Positions 18,214 through 26,829 are shown, counted from the first letter of the stretch. The stretch is 64,000 nucleotides of DNA from Rubrivivax sp. (GCA_021300575.1 JAJTDM010000006.1:1-64000), one strand, 5' to 3'. Program-made: numbers and translations. The notes: generated from the letters alone by a model not told the origin.

Positions 18214-18974
18214 GGCGCGCTCCCCAGGTAGGCCGTCTGCACCTCCTTGTTGGCGCGCACCTCCTGGGGCGTGCCCAGGGCCAGTGTGCGGCCGTTGTGC
18301 AGCGCCAGCACCCGGTCGGCCATCCGGTTCACCAGGCCCATGTCGTGTTCCACCATCACCATCGTGACGCCAAGTTCGGCCCGGATGTCGTCAAGCCAAA
18401 ACCCGAGGTCATCGGTCTCCTCGGGGTTCAGGCCCGAGGCCGGCTCGTCCAGCAGCAACAGCGTGGGTTCTGCACACAGGGCCCGGGCGATCTCGACGTT
18501 CTTGCGCGCCCCATACGGCAGATCCCGGATGAGCTCGTAGCGCAGGGCCTCGAGTTCCAGCAGGTCAATGATGCGCTCCACGGCCAGGCGCTGGCGGTGT
18601 TCGTCCTCTCGCACGCTGCGCGGGAAGACCATCTCGCGCAGCAGGTTGCGCCGGGTCAGGCGGTGGCGACCCACCAGCAGGTTGTCCAGGACCGAGGCGT
18701 TCTCGAAGAGCTCGATGTTCTGGAAGGTTCGGGCGATGCCGAGCGCGGCCAGTTGATGGGTCTCGTAGCGGCCCAGGTCGTCATCGCCGTAGCTGATCCG
18801 ACCCTGGCTGGGTTGGTAGAGGCGGCTCACGAGATTGAAGATGGTGGACTTGCCCGCGCCGTTCGGGCCGATGATCGCGAAGATCTCGCCTGGCTCGACC
18901 GTGAACGTCACGCCGTCCAGAGCGCTCACCCCGCCAAAGCGGATAGCCAGGTTTTCCACCTGCAGGCGCTTCAT
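18210..18974 (-). CDS. livG: LIV-type ABC importer ATPase, LivG family
   Basis: Second ATPase of the importer, 254 residues. Walker A GPNGAGKST, the LivG-specific IARTFQNIELFENASVLDNLLVGRH stretch, a modified signature (LPYGARKNVEIARAL, as usual in LivG) and Walker B LLLLDEPASGLNPEE are seen. Overlaps livF and livM by four bases each, implying a tightly coupled operon. Confidence 0.9.
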   Translation of the reverse strand: MKRLQVENLAIRFGGVSALDGVTFTVEPGEIFAIIGPNGAGKSTIFNLVSRLYQPSQGRISYGDDDLGRYETHQLAALGIARTFQNIELFENASVLDNLLVGRHRLTRRNLLREMVFPRSVREDEHRQRLAVERIIDLLELEALRYELIRDLPYGARKNVEIARALCAEPTLLLLDEPASGLNPEETDDLGFWLDDIRAELGVTMVMVEHDMGLVNRMADRVLALHNGRTLALGTPQEVRANKEVQTAYLGSAP

Positions 18975-20047
18975 CGCATGCGCTCCGTCTTCAGGTAACG
19001 CTTCTGCCGTACCAGCGAGTCGGCGCGGAAGTAGGGGAAGGTCTCGATCAGGCGCCGCAACTTGGCCCAGCGCCCGGCCAGCCCGGCGGGCTCGAACAGG
19101 ATGAAGAGGACGATGATCAGACCGAAGACCAGGGGCTCAAGCCCGGGCTGGTCGGCGATCGACGGCGGCAGGAAGTTGCGGACCTCACGGATCAGCAGCG
19201 GCAGCACCATGACGAAGGCTGCGCCCAGAATGGGCCCGAGCAGCGTACCCAGGCCGCCCACGACGATCATCAGCAACAGGCGCAGAGACTCCTTGACCTC
19301 GAAGGACTCGGGCGACAGGTACTGAAGGTGATTGGCCATCAGCGCCCCCGCCAGGCCGGTCAGCCCCGCGCTCAGCGCGAAAGCCTGGATCTTCGTCGAG
19401 GCGACGTGAACACCCAGGCAGCGCGCCGACAACTCCGAGTCGCGCACCGAGATGAACGCCCGGCCTGTGGGCGAGCGCAGCACGTTGGCGCTGGCCAGCA
19501 GCACCAGGCCGAAGCACAGCAGGTCGATGCCGTAGCGCGCGACGCTGCCGGAGAAGTCCAGGCCGAAGATCTTCACCGCAGGCACCTGCATGCCGGCATG
19601 GCCTCCGGTCACATGCTCCCACTGTCCCGCCAGCGTTTCGAACAGCACCGAGAAGACCAAGGTGGCAATGGCCAGGTAGAAGCCATGCATGCGCGAGGCC
19701 GAGCGGCCCAGCGCCGCCCCGACGGCGGCCGACAGGAGCACTGCGGCTGGCAGCGCGACAAGGAACGGCACGCCCTTGGTCATCAGGACCGACGAGGTGT
19801 AGGCGCCAATGCCCAGGAACGCTGCGTGGCCGAAGCTAACCTGTCCGGTGAACCCGGTCAGCAGCATCAGGCCGATGCCGGCGATCGCGTAGACCAGCAG
19901 CAGGCTGAGTTGGTTCAGCAAGAAGGAGTTCAGCAGCAGCGGTGCCAGCAGCAGGCCGGCGGCCGCGATCGCCACGCGCCACTTCTCGCCCCGGAAGGGC
20001 AGGTGGTCGATGTCCGGGTCGTAGGAGGTCTTGAACAGTACCTGCAT
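18971..20047 (-). CDS. livM: LIV-type ABC importer permease, LivM family
   Basis: Inner-membrane permease, about 358 residues from ATG 20047 (MQVLFKTSYDPDIDHLPF). The LivM core ALGLMLL-type segment (YAIAGIGLMLLTGFTGQVSFGHAAFLGIG) and the ATPase-contact region RDSELSARCLGVHVASTKIQAFALSAG are clear. The track start at 20068 would overlap the livH end; 20047 leaves a four-base gap. A C-terminal extension (PYFRADSLVRQKRYLKTERMR) follows the last helix. Confidence 0.88.
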   Translation of the reverse strand: MQVLFKTSYDPDIDHLPFRGEKWRVAIAAAGLLLAPLLLNSFLLNQLSLLLVYAIAGIGLMLLTGFTGQVSFGHAAFLGIGAYTSSVLMTKGVPFLVALPAAVLLSAAVGAALGRSASRMHGFYLAIATLVFSVLFETLAGQWEHVTGGHAGMQVPAVKIFGLDFSGSVARYGIDLLCFGLVLLASANVLRSPTGRAFISVRDSELSARCLGVHVASTKIQAFALSAGLTGLAGALMANHLQYLSPESFEVKESLRLLLMIVVGGLGTLLGPILGAAFVMVLPLLIREVRNFLPPSIADQPGLEPLVFGLIIVLFILFEPAGLAGRWAKLRRLIETFPYFRADSLVRQKRYLKTERMR

Positions 20048-20051
20048 GGTG

Positions 20052-20918
20052 TCAGACCTTCTTGGCAAACGTCTGGGCGATCAGGCCTTCGGGCCGGACG
20101 AACAGCACCGCCAGCATGACGATGTACGCCGACACGCCTTTCAGCGAGGGCAGGTACAGGTCGGCAAAGGGCTCGAGCACGCCGATCAGCAGGCAGCCCA
20201 ACAGTGCGCCCGGGATGGATCCGAAGCCCCCGACGATCGCGCCTGCCAGCGCCTTCAGACCGAAGGCGCCCAAGTGCGTGTCGACCTGAGTGAAGGGCGC
20301 GTTGAAGATGCCGGCCGCCGCAGCCACGGCCGCGCCCAGCGCCCACACGACAGATACCAGCGTCTTCACCGGGATGCTCATGTAGTAGGCGGCGAGCTGG
20401 TTCTGACTGGCGGCCTGCATGGCGATGCCGACCCGGCTGCGCGAGAAGAACAGGTACAGCCCGAGGCACAGCAGGGCGGTGCCGGCGATGATGGCGATGC
20501 GGTCGTGCCGCACAGCCAGGCCGCCGATCTGCAGGCTGCCGCCGAAGTGGTTCGGGAACGGGATCGCATCCCAGCCCCAGGCCATGCCTGCCAGCGAGCG
20601 GAAGATGAATCCGAAGGCCACGGTCAGGATGAACACGCTGGCCTGGCTCTCTCCAATGATGCGCCGCATCACCAGCGCGTCGAGCAGAAAGCCCACGACC
20701 GCCATCGCCAGGATGGCGCAGGCGATGCCCATCCAGAAGCCGAACAGACCGATCAACGGCAACGCAGCGAAGGCGCCGAGCATCATGAACTCCCCATGCG
20801 AGAAGTTGACGATCTCCGTGGCCTTGTAGATCAGGACGAAACCGAGAGCGACCAGCCCGTAGGCGCATCCCTGGCTGATGCCGATCAGCAGCAGATTGGT
20901 GAGGTCCTGGGCTGACAC
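20052..20918 (-). CDS. livH: LIV-type ABC importer permease, LivH family
   Basis: Partner permease, 288 residues, beginning MSAQDLTNLLLIGISQGCAYGLVALGFVLIYKATEIVNFSHGEF, the textbook LivH N-terminus. The ATPase-contact loop reads VGIAMQAASQNQLAAYYMSIPVKTL, with AIVGGFGSIPGALLG near the end. First gene of the LIV block, separated from the carboxyltransferase gene by about 90 bases holding a hairpin. Confidence 0.9.
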   Translation of the reverse strand: MSAQDLTNLLLIGISQGCAYGLVALGFVLIYKATEIVNFSHGEFMMLGAFAALPLIGLFGFWMGIACAILAMAVVGFLLDALVMRRIIGESQASVFILTVAFGFIFRSLAGMAWGWDAIPFPNHFGGSLQIGGLAVRHDRIAIIAGTALLCLGLYLFFSRSRVGIAMQAASQNQLAAYYMSIPVKTLVSVVWALGAAVAAAAGIFNAPFTQVDTHLGAFGLKALAGAIVGGFGSIPGALLGCLLIGVLEPFADLYLPSLKGVSAYIVMLAVLFVRPEGLIAQTFAKKV

Positions 20919-20947
20919 GGTCGCTTTCTCCTTCGTTCAGATCCGCG

Positions 20948-20986
20948 CCGCCCTGGGCCGCGGGCTGTCGCTTTGCGCCAGGGTGG
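20948..20986 (-). terminator. Intercistronic hairpin between carboxyltransferase and LIV genes
   Basis: CCGCCCTGG and CCAGGGTGG form a nine-pair stem (one G-U type mismatch) with a 21-base loop in the 89-base gap. There is no T-run on the minus strand, so it may be an attenuator or mRNA-processing hairpin rather than a strong terminator. Confidence 0.35.
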
Positions 20987-21007
20987 TATGGCTGGTGGGC
21001 ATCGCGC

Positions 21008-22615
21008 TCACAGCCGGAACACCCCGTAACCCGGTTCGCCCAACGGCGCGTTCAGCGACGCCGTGATGGCCATGCCCAGGGCACTGCGCGTGTCCACGGG
21101 GTCCAGCAGCCCGTCGTCCCACAGGCGCGACGTGGCGAAGTAGGCGGACACCTGGTGCTCGTAGCCGCGGCGTGTCTCTTCGCGCACCCGCTCCAGTACC
21201 GCGGGATCGACGGCCTCACCATTGCGGCGCAACTGGCGCGTCTTGACATCGACCAGTGTGTTGACTGCCTGCTCGCCGCCCATCGTGGCGATCTGGTAAG
21301 TCGGCCAGCCGAACAGGAAGCGCGCATCGAAGGCCCGGCCGCACATGCCGTAGTTGCCGGCACCGAAGGACGCGTTGCACATGACCGTGAACTTCGGTAC
21401 CCGCGAACAGCTCTGCGCCATGATCATCTTGGCGCCGTCCTTGGTGATGCCGTTGCGCTCGTAGTCGCGCCCGACCATGAAACCTGTGATGTTCTGCAGG
21501 AACACCAGCGGCGTCTCGTTCTGGTTGCACAGCTCGATGAAGTGGGCCGCCTTGAGCGAGGAGTCATTGAACAGCACCCCGTTGTTGGCCACGATGCCGA
21601 CTTTCCAGCCCAGAAGGTTGGCGTAGCCGCAGACCAGGGCAGTACCGTAGCGGGGCTGGTATTCGTGGAAGCGGCTGCCATCGACCATGCGTGCGATCAC
21701 CTCGCGCATGTCGAAGATGGCCTTCGGGTTCTCGGGGATGATGCCGTACAGCTCCTGCGGGTCGTAGTACGGTGCCTCGATCGCCTCGCGCTGGCAGTTC
21801 CAGCGCGGCTGGCGGCGCCACTGAGCGACGATCTCACGGCCGATCGTCAGGGCCTCCTCCTCGCTGTCGGCTGCGTAGTCGCACGTGCCCGAGACGGCGG
21901 TGTGCATGTCTGCGCCGCCCAGTTCCTCGAAGCCGACGTCCTCGCCGGTGGCTGCCTTCACCAGGGGCGGGCCACCGAGGAAGACCGCGCCGATGCCGCG
22001 CACGATCACCGAGTAGTCCGACAGCGCCGGCACGTAGGCGCCCCCCGCGGTGCAGTGCCCGAACACCAGGGCGAGCTGCTGCACGCCCATCTTCGAGAGC
22101 TGGCATTGGTTGCGGAAGATCCGGCCGGCCATGTGGCGGTCCGCGAAGAGGTCGGACTGCTGCTGCAGGAAGCCGCCCGCGCTGTCGCACAGGTGCACTA
22201 CGGGCAGCCGGTTCTCGATGGCGATGTCCAGCAGGCGCACGATCTTCTTGATCGTCAGCGGATACCAGGCGCCGCCCTTGACCGAGCTGTCGTCGGCGTG
22301 GATCGCCACCTCGCGCCCCGACACGATGCCGATGCCGGTGATCGCGCTGGCTCCCGGGCTCTCGCCGTCGTAGTCCATGTTGGCGGCCAGGGTCGACAAC
22401 TCGAGGAACGGCGTGCCGGGGTCGAGCAGGCGCTCGACCCGCTCGCGAGGCAGCATCTTGCCGTGCTGGCGCAGGCGGTCGATGTCGCGCTGAGGCCGCT
22501 GGTGGCGCGCCGCATCCTGACGCTGGTGCAGTTCTGCCACCACGCGGCGGTAGTGGGCGTCGTTGCGCCGGAATCCAGCGTCGCTTGTCGAGAGGGTGGA
22601 GGCGATCCTGCGCAT
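21008..22615 (-). CDS. Acyl-CoA carboxylase carboxyltransferase (beta) subunit, methylcrotonyl/geranyl-CoA type
   Basis: Transfers CO2 from carboxybiotin to an alpha,beta-unsaturated acyl-CoA. Length 535 is normal for MccB/AtuC. Seen: KMLPRERVERLLDPGTPFLELSTLAA near the N-terminus, SGREVAIHADDSSVKGGAWYP, FGHCTAGGAYVPALSDYSV in the acyl-CoA-binding half, EELGGADMHTAVSGTCDY, and the C-terminal CT domain ITGFMVGRDYERNGI...ASFGAGNYGMCGRAFDARF. The DSSVKGG variant and FLFGWP segment match the methylcrotonyl/geranyl group, not propionyl- or acetyl-CoA carboxylase. Its partners follow: a separate biotin carrier and a separate biotin carboxylase. Confidence 0.88.
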   Translation of the reverse strand: MRRIASTLSTSDAGFRRNDAHYRRVVAELHQRQDAARHQRPQRDIDRLRQHGKMLPRERVERLLDPGTPFLELSTLAANMDYDGESPGASAITGIGIVSGREVAIHADDSSVKGGAWYPLTIKKIVRLLDIAIENRLPVVHLCDSAGGFLQQQSDLFADRHMAGRIFRNQCQLSKMGVQQLALVFGHCTAGGAYVPALSDYSVIVRGIGAVFLGGPPLVKAATGEDVGFEELGGADMHTAVSGTCDYAADSEEEALTIGREIVAQWRRQPRWNCQREAIEAPYYDPQELYGIIPENPKAIFDMREVIARMVDGSRFHEYQPRYGTALVCGYANLLGWKVGIVANNGVLFNDSSLKAAHFIELCNQNETPLVFLQNITGFMVGRDYERNGITKDGAKMIMAQSCSRVPKFTVMCNASFGAGNYGMCGRAFDARFLFGWPTYQIATMGGEQAVNTLVDVKTRQLRRNGEAVDPAVLERVREETRRGYEHQVSAYFATSRLWDDGLLDPVDTRSALGMAITASLNAPLGEPGYGVFRL

Positions 22616-22617
22616 GT

Positions 22618-23118
22618 TCAGCTTCCGGCCTCGGGTTCGAGCACGACCAGTGTGGCCCCTTTGTCGAAGGTCTGGTCGACGGCGACCAGTACCCGGGCGA
22701 TCCGCCCGGCACGCGGCGCTGCCAGGTTCATCTGCAACTTCATGCTCTCGATGGTCAGCACGGTCTCGCCGGCGGCCACTTCCTCGCCTGCCGCCTTCAG
22801 CAACTGCAGCAATGTGCCGGGCATCTCCGCCACGATCTCGTCGCTGTCCGCGCCGCGGCTGCGCGTCTGGTCACGCGGGTCGGCTATGTCGACGCGGAAG
22901 CTGCGTCCGCCGTGGCGCAGATGTACCAGCGGGCCGTCGCTGGCGGCGTGGAAACCCATCGTGCGGCCATCGATCGTCAAGGATCTGGCCGGCCCGGCCT
23001 CTGCGCCCGGCGCGTCCAGGACATGGAGCCTGCCATCCAGGCGCACGACGAGCTGCGGATGCCGGGCGACGATCTCAAGCGCATGCTCCCGTCCGTCCAG
23101 GCGCAAGGTGATCGCCAT
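22618..23118 (-). CDS. Stand-alone biotin carboxyl carrier protein of the acyl-CoA carboxylase
   Basis: Carries biotin between the biotin carboxylase and carboxyltransferase. From ATG 23118 the protein is 166 residues: an N-terminal beta-rich part (MAITLRLDGREHALEIV) resembling the BT domain of MccA, then a biotinyl domain (IVAEMPGTLLQLLKAAGEEVAAGETVLTIESMKLQ) with the acceptor Lys in ESMK instead of the commoner EAMK. In most methylcrotonyl-CoA carboxylases these parts are fused to biotin carboxylase; here they are a separate gene one base after it. The track start 23265 is rejected because it lies inside the carboxylase gene and lacks family text. Confidence 0.88.
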   Translation of the reverse strand: MAITLRLDGREHALEIVARHPQLVVRLDGRLHVLDAPGAEAGPARSLTIDGRTMGFHAASDGPLVHLRHGGRSFRVDIADPRDQTRSRGADSDEIVAEMPGTLLQLLKAAGEEVAAGETVLTIESMKLQMNLAAPRAGRIARVLVAVDQTFDKGATLVVLEPEAGS

Positions 23119-23119
23119 C

Positions 23120-24598
23120 TCAGTTTCTCCAGCCGCCGAGCTGCGCATAAGGCTCGGCCACGTCGTCGATGAGCCGGCGAAGCGGCGGGCTTGCCATCGC
23201 GGCTGCCAGCAGGACCGCACTGCGCTCCTCGTCCGCCAGCGTCGGAGTCCGAAGCTCCGAGCCATGTTCGGCCAGGAAACCGGTATGCAGCCGGCCCGAG
23301 ACGAACGCAGGATGTGTCATGACCCTGCCCAGCAAGTCGAGGTTGGTGCCCACGCCCAGGATGGCGGTGTCATGCAGCGCCTGCGACATGCGCTCGATGG
23401 CCTCCTGGCGCGAGGCGCCGGCTACGATCAGCTTGGCCAGCATCGGGTCGAAGCTGGTGCCGACGGTCTGCCCGTCCATCAGGCCGCTGTCGAACTGAGC
23501 CCAGCTCTGGTGGGGCGCTACCGCACGCAACACGCGGCCTGTCTCGGGCATGAAGTTGCGCTCGGGGTCCTCGGCGCAGATCCGGCACTCGATGGCATGT
23601 CCCGACAGCACGATCGAGTCTTGCTCGGGAAGCGCCTGGCCTGCCGCCAGGGCCAGCTGAAGGGCCACCAGATCGAGGTGGCAGACCCGCTCGGTGACAC
23701 GGTGCTCGACCTGCAGCCGTGTGTTCATCTCCAGGAAGTAGAACTGGCCGTCAGGGGCGACGATGAACTCGACGGTTCCGACGTTGGTGTAATGGGCAGC
23801 GCTGGCCAGTTTGACCGCGGCCTCGATGATGGATTGGCGCAGGTCCTCGGCCAGACCGACCGCGGGTGCCTCCTCGATGACCTTCTGAAAGCGCCGCTGG
23901 ATCGAGCATTCGCGCTCACCCAGGTGGATGACCCGCCCGCGGCCGTCGCCCACGACCTGGACCTCGATATGCCGGGGGCGCTCGATGAAGCGCTCGGCGT
24001 AGATGCGGCTGTCACCGAAGTAGCGCTGCGCCTCGCTGGCCGCCAGCGCGGCGCTTGCAGCCAGTTCTGCGGGCGTTCGGGCGATGCTCATGCCCTTGCC
24101 GCCTCCGCCGGCTGCGGCCTTGATGAGCAGGGGGAAGCCGATCGCCCCAGCCGCGGCGACGAATTGCGTCAGGTCTTGTGTGGGCGTCACAGAGGGCGAC
24201 ACCGGCACGCCGTGCCTCACCGCGAAGCCACGAGCCTCGATCTTGTCGCCCATCAGGCGGATGGTGTCGGCGCGCGGTCCGACGAAGGTCAGGCCTGCGG
24301 CCTGCACGTCGGCGGCAAAACCCGCGTTCTCGGACAGGAAGCCGTAGCCGGGGTGCACGGCGTCGCAGCCCGTGCGCTGCGCCACCGCCATCAGCTGGCT
24401 CCGGTCCAGGTGCGCAGCCACCGGGGTCTCGCCATCGATGAGCTCGGCGGCGTCGGCCATCGTGACATGCCGGGCACGGTGGTCCAGGCGGTGGTGTACT
24501 GCAACGGTCTGGATGCCCAGCCTGCGCGCCGACTCGATGATGCGGCACGCGATCTCGCCCCGGTTGGCTATGAGCAGGCGGCGCAGGGAATGGCTCAT
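23120..24598 (-). CDS. Biotin carboxylase subunit (alpha) of acyl-CoA carboxylase, no fused carrier domain
   Basis: ATP-dependent carboxylation of biotin. The 492-residue protein from ATG 24598 has the biotin-carboxylase order: LLIANRGEIACRIIESARRLGI, HPGYGFLSENAGFA, the glycine-rich lid LLIKAAAGGGGKGMSI, RHIEVQVVGDGRGRVIHLGERECSIQRRFQKVIEEAP, and FLEMNTRLQVEHRVTE. It stops after the C-terminal carboxylase domain, without the BT/BCCP portion found in fused MccA (about 660 residues). The track start at 24718 lies inside the TetR gene. Confidence 0.9.
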   Translation of the reverse strand: MSHSLRRLLIANRGEIACRIIESARRLGIQTVAVHHRLDHRARHVTMADAAELIDGETPVAAHLDRSQLMAVAQRTGCDAVHPGYGFLSENAGFAADVQAAGLTFVGPRADTIRLMGDKIEARGFAVRHGVPVSPSVTPTQDLTQFVAAAGAIGFPLLIKAAAGGGGKGMSIARTPAELAASAALAASEAQRYFGDSRIYAERFIERPRHIEVQVVGDGRGRVIHLGERECSIQRRFQKVIEEAPAVGLAEDLRQSIIEAAVKLASAAHYTNVGTVEFIVAPDGQFYFLEMNTRLQVEHRVTERVCHLDLVALQLALAAGQALPEQDSIVLSGHAIECRICAEDPERNFMPETGRVLRAVAPHQSWAQFDSGLMDGQTVGTSFDPMLAKLIVAGASRQEAIERMSQALHDTAILGVGTNLDLLGRVMTHPAFVSGRLHTGFLAEHGSELRTPTLADEERSAVLLAAAMASPPLRRLIDDVAEPYAQLGGWRN

Positions 24599-24608
24599 GG
24601 GTGCTGCC

Positions 24609-25313
24609 TCAAGCCGGTCTCGGCCCGAGGGCCCCTTCCAGGCGAGCGGCCACCCGCTCGAGGCGCTCGACAGTCTGGGCGATGGACGCCGACCCCGCCC
24701 CGGGCGGCTGCAGGCCATCGAAAACCAGCCGGGTCAGCGCGTTGGAAAGTGCATCGCAGTCGAGCGAGCCCCGGCCGGCAAGAAATGCGGCGACATGGTG
24801 CTCAATGCCGCCGAAGACGAGATCGCGTACCAGGCGCACAGGGATGTCCAGCCGCAGCATCCCGGCAGCGATGCCTTTCTCGATTTCGGCAGTCAGCAGT
24901 CCGGTGGCCTCTCGGTTCAGGGCGTGCAGCTCACTGCCGACGTAGTCGGGCCGGCTGCGGACTTCAGCGTAGAACAGCCGGCACAGGTCGGACGCGTCAC
25001 GGATGGTCTTCAGGTGCTGCCAGATCAGCAATTGCACGCGGGCGCGCACTCCCTGGACCCCTGCGATCTTCTCGCGGTTCTCCTTGATCATGTCCAGGTA
25101 CCACTCCCGGATCACGCACAGCAGCAGGTGACGCTTGCTCTCGAAGTAGCGGTAGATGGCCGCTTCGGACACGCCCACGAGGGCGGCGATCTCGGCCATC
25201 GACGCGGACTCGTAGTCCTTCTGCGAGAACACCGAGCGTGCGGCCGACAGGATGTCGTCAATCCTCTCCTGTCGAGGCCGATGGGCGGCACGGCGGCCGG
25301 TCTGTGCGCTCAA
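24609..25313 (-). CDS. TetR-family transcriptional regulator, first gene of the carboxylase/LIV operon
   Basis: DNA-binding repressor, 234 residues, probably responding to an acyl-CoA. HTH is clear at RIDDILSAARSVFSQKDYESASMAEIAALVGVSEAAIYRYFESKRHLLL; the rest is the ligand domain, with LIWQHLKTIRDASDLCRLFYAEVR similar to fatty-acid-type TetR regulators. It is promoter-proximal on the minus arm and divergent from the dehydrogenase operon, so it may control both arms through the region 25314-25576. Confidence 0.85.
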   Translation of the reverse strand: MSAQTGRRAAHRPRQERIDDILSAARSVFSQKDYESASMAEIAALVGVSEAAIYRYFESKRHLLLCVIREWYLDMIKENREKIAGVQGVRARVQLLIWQHLKTIRDASDLCRLFYAEVRSRPDYVGSELHALNREATGLLTAEIEKGIAAGMLRLDIPVRLVRDLVFGGIEHHVAAFLAGRGSLDCDALSNALTRLVFDGLQPPGAGSASIAQTVERLERVAARLEGALGPRPA

Positions 25314-25383
25314 GGCGAAGGGTTCCTTGCGGGGAGGGGGGTAGCAGGGTCAGACGGGCTGATGACGACCCTTCAGGCAGATA

Positions 25384-25398
25384 GTGAATCAAACTCAC
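25384..25398. promoter_or_regulatory. Candidate TetR operator 1 (GTGA-N7-TCAC)
   Basis: GTGAATCAAACTCAC has perfect GTGA/TCAC half-sites with seven-base spacing, lying 71 bases upstream of the tetR start. A second copy of the same architecture lies at 25476. Assignment to the adjacent TetR protein is inferred from position. Confidence 0.4.
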
Positions 25399-25441
25399 AA
25401 CTGATGTCAACTGGGGTTGCGTTGATCTCGTCTCTTACCGG

Positions 25442-25447
25442 TATAAC
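25442..25447 (+). promoter_or_regulatory. Possible -10 element of the dehydrogenase operon
   Basis: TATAAC, in an A/T-rich island of otherwise GC-rich DNA, is preceded by TTGCGT (19-base spacing) or TTGATC (14-base spacing); neither spacing is ideal. It falls between the two GTGA-N7-TCAC motifs, as expected for a regulated promoter. Confidence 0.3.
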
Positions 25448-25475
25448 CACTGATGCGGTTTACCCTATGGACAAT

Positions 25476-25490
25476 GTGAGTACAGATCAC
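25476..25490. promoter_or_regulatory. Candidate TetR operator 2 (GTGA-N7-TCAC)
   Basis: GTGAGTACAGATCAC repeats the architecture of the motif at 25384, 87 bases before the dehydrogenase start and downstream of the TATAAC element, where a bound repressor would block the plus-strand operon. Confidence 0.4.
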
Positions 25491-25576
25491 TTAACGTCCT
25501 CCGCGCTGGGATACATGCCTGCCGAAACACGTCGATGACGGCTCCGCGCACGGCGGCCCGGCCAGGAGGATCACGC

Positions 25577-26824
25577 ATGCATCACGACCACGTCCCCGAC
25601 ATCCCCGTGCGCAACCCCTACGGTTTCGATGCCGAGCAGCAGCGTGTCTTCGAAGCCGCAGACGCCTTCGCCCGCCGCGAGCTGTACCCGTTGGCTACCC
25701 GCATGGATGCGGAGGAATGGTGGCCGCCAGAAGCCTTCGGCAAGATCGCCGAGGCAGGCTTCTTCGGCATCACCGTGGCCGAGGAGGACGGCGGCCTGGG
25801 GTTGGACCTCGTGTCGGCCGGGGCCGTGGTCCAGGCCTTCGGGCGCTGGAACCATGCGCTGGCGCTGTCCTACCTGGTGCACGACAACATCGTCCTCGAC
25901 AACCTGTACCGCAACACCAACGCGGAGCAACGCAGGCGCTATTTGCCGGACATGATTGCCGGGCGCGCGATCGGGGCGCTGGGCCTGACCGAGCCGGGTG
26001 CCGGCTCGGATGCGATGGGCTCCATGCGGACCACAGCGCGCCGCGAGGGCGACCATTACCTGCTCAATGGCACCAAGATCTACATCACCAACGGCCCGGT
26101 GGCCGACGTGCTGCTGGTCTACGCCAAGACCAGCCCCGAGCGCGGCGCCAAGGGCATCTCGGCCTTCATCGTCGAGAAGGGCTTCGAGGGCTTCAAGGTG
26201 GCGCAAAAGCTCACCAAGATGGGCTACCGGGGCAGCCCCACGGCTGAACTCGTGTTCCAGGACTGCCGCGTACCGGCGCAGAACCTGGTGGGCGAGGAAG
26301 ATGGCGGCGTCAAAGTGGTGATGGGAGGCCTGGACATCGAACGCGCGATGATCGCCCCGCTGTGCTTGGGCGTGGCCGAGCGGGCCCATGAGCTCTCTGT
26401 CGAGTACGCCTGCATGCGCCAGCAGTTTGGCCAACCGATCGGCTCCTTCCAGATGATCCAGTCCATGATCGCCGACATGTACGTCGAGATCGAGACGATG
26501 CGTACCTTTACGTACCGGACCTTGGCCGAGTGCACTCGCTGGCCCGGCGCAGGCGGGCGTGGCGAATTACACAAGCTGACTGCGGCGTGCGCCTTGTTTG
26601 CCGCTGAAGCCTGCCACCGCGTGCTCGACCACGCGATCCAGATCCATGGCGGCTCGGGTTACATCTGGGACTCCGAGATCAACCGGCTGTATCGCTCGAT
26701 CAAGCTGCTCGAGATCGGCGCCGGTACCACCCAGGTGCGCAAGATGATCATCGCCGGCGAGTTGCTGGCGGGTCTGGAGACCCGCGGCCGTCAACCCGGC
26801 ACCCCTGCTTCTTCTCAAAGGTGA
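25577..26824 (+). CDS. Acyl-CoA dehydrogenase, isovaleryl-CoA-dehydrogenase-like active site
   Basis: FAD enzyme oxidising a (branched) acyl-CoA to the 2-enoyl-CoA. From ATG 25577, chosen for the CAGGAGGA ribosome site six bases upstream, it is 415 residues. Family blocks: LTEPGAGSDAMG, NGTKIYITNG, FGQPIGSFQMIQ and IHGGSGYIWDSEINRLYRSIKLLEI. At the position where medium/short-chain enzymes have the catalytic Glu (YEGT) it reads EIGAGTTQVRK, with Ala. A Glu is instead present in GGLDIERAM (about residue 255), the arrangement of isovaleryl-CoA and long-chain dehydrogenases. Citronellyl-CoA dehydrogenase (AtuD type) is an alternative. First gene of the plus arm. Confidence 0.9.
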   Translation: MHHDHVPDIPVRNPYGFDAEQQRVFEAADAFARRELYPLATRMDAEEWWPPEAFGKIAEAGFFGITVAEEDGGLGLDLVSAGAVVQAFGRWNHALALSYLVHDNIVLDNLYRNTNAEQRRRYLPDMIAGRAIGALGLTEPGAGSDAMGSMRTTARREGDHYLLNGTKIYITNGPVADVLLVYAKTSPERGAKGISAFIVEKGFEGFKVAQKLTKMGYRGSPTAELVFQDCRVPAQNLVGEEDGGVKVVMGGLDIERAMIAPLCLGVAERAHELSVEYACMRQQFGQPIGSFQMIQSMIADMYVEIETMRTFTYRTLAECTRWPGAGGRGELHKLTAACALFAAEACHRVLDHAIQIHGGSGYIWDSEINRLYRSIKLLEIGAGTTQVRKMIIAGELLAGLETRGRQPGTPASSQR

Positions 26825-26829
26825 AAACG

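Noticed and set aside
21155-25087. 1310-aa plus-strand ORF
   Set aside because: It is antisense to tetR, biotin carboxylase, carrier and carboxyltransferase genes, which have strong family motifs; composition (His/Gln/Val-rich) is typical of GC-driven shadows.
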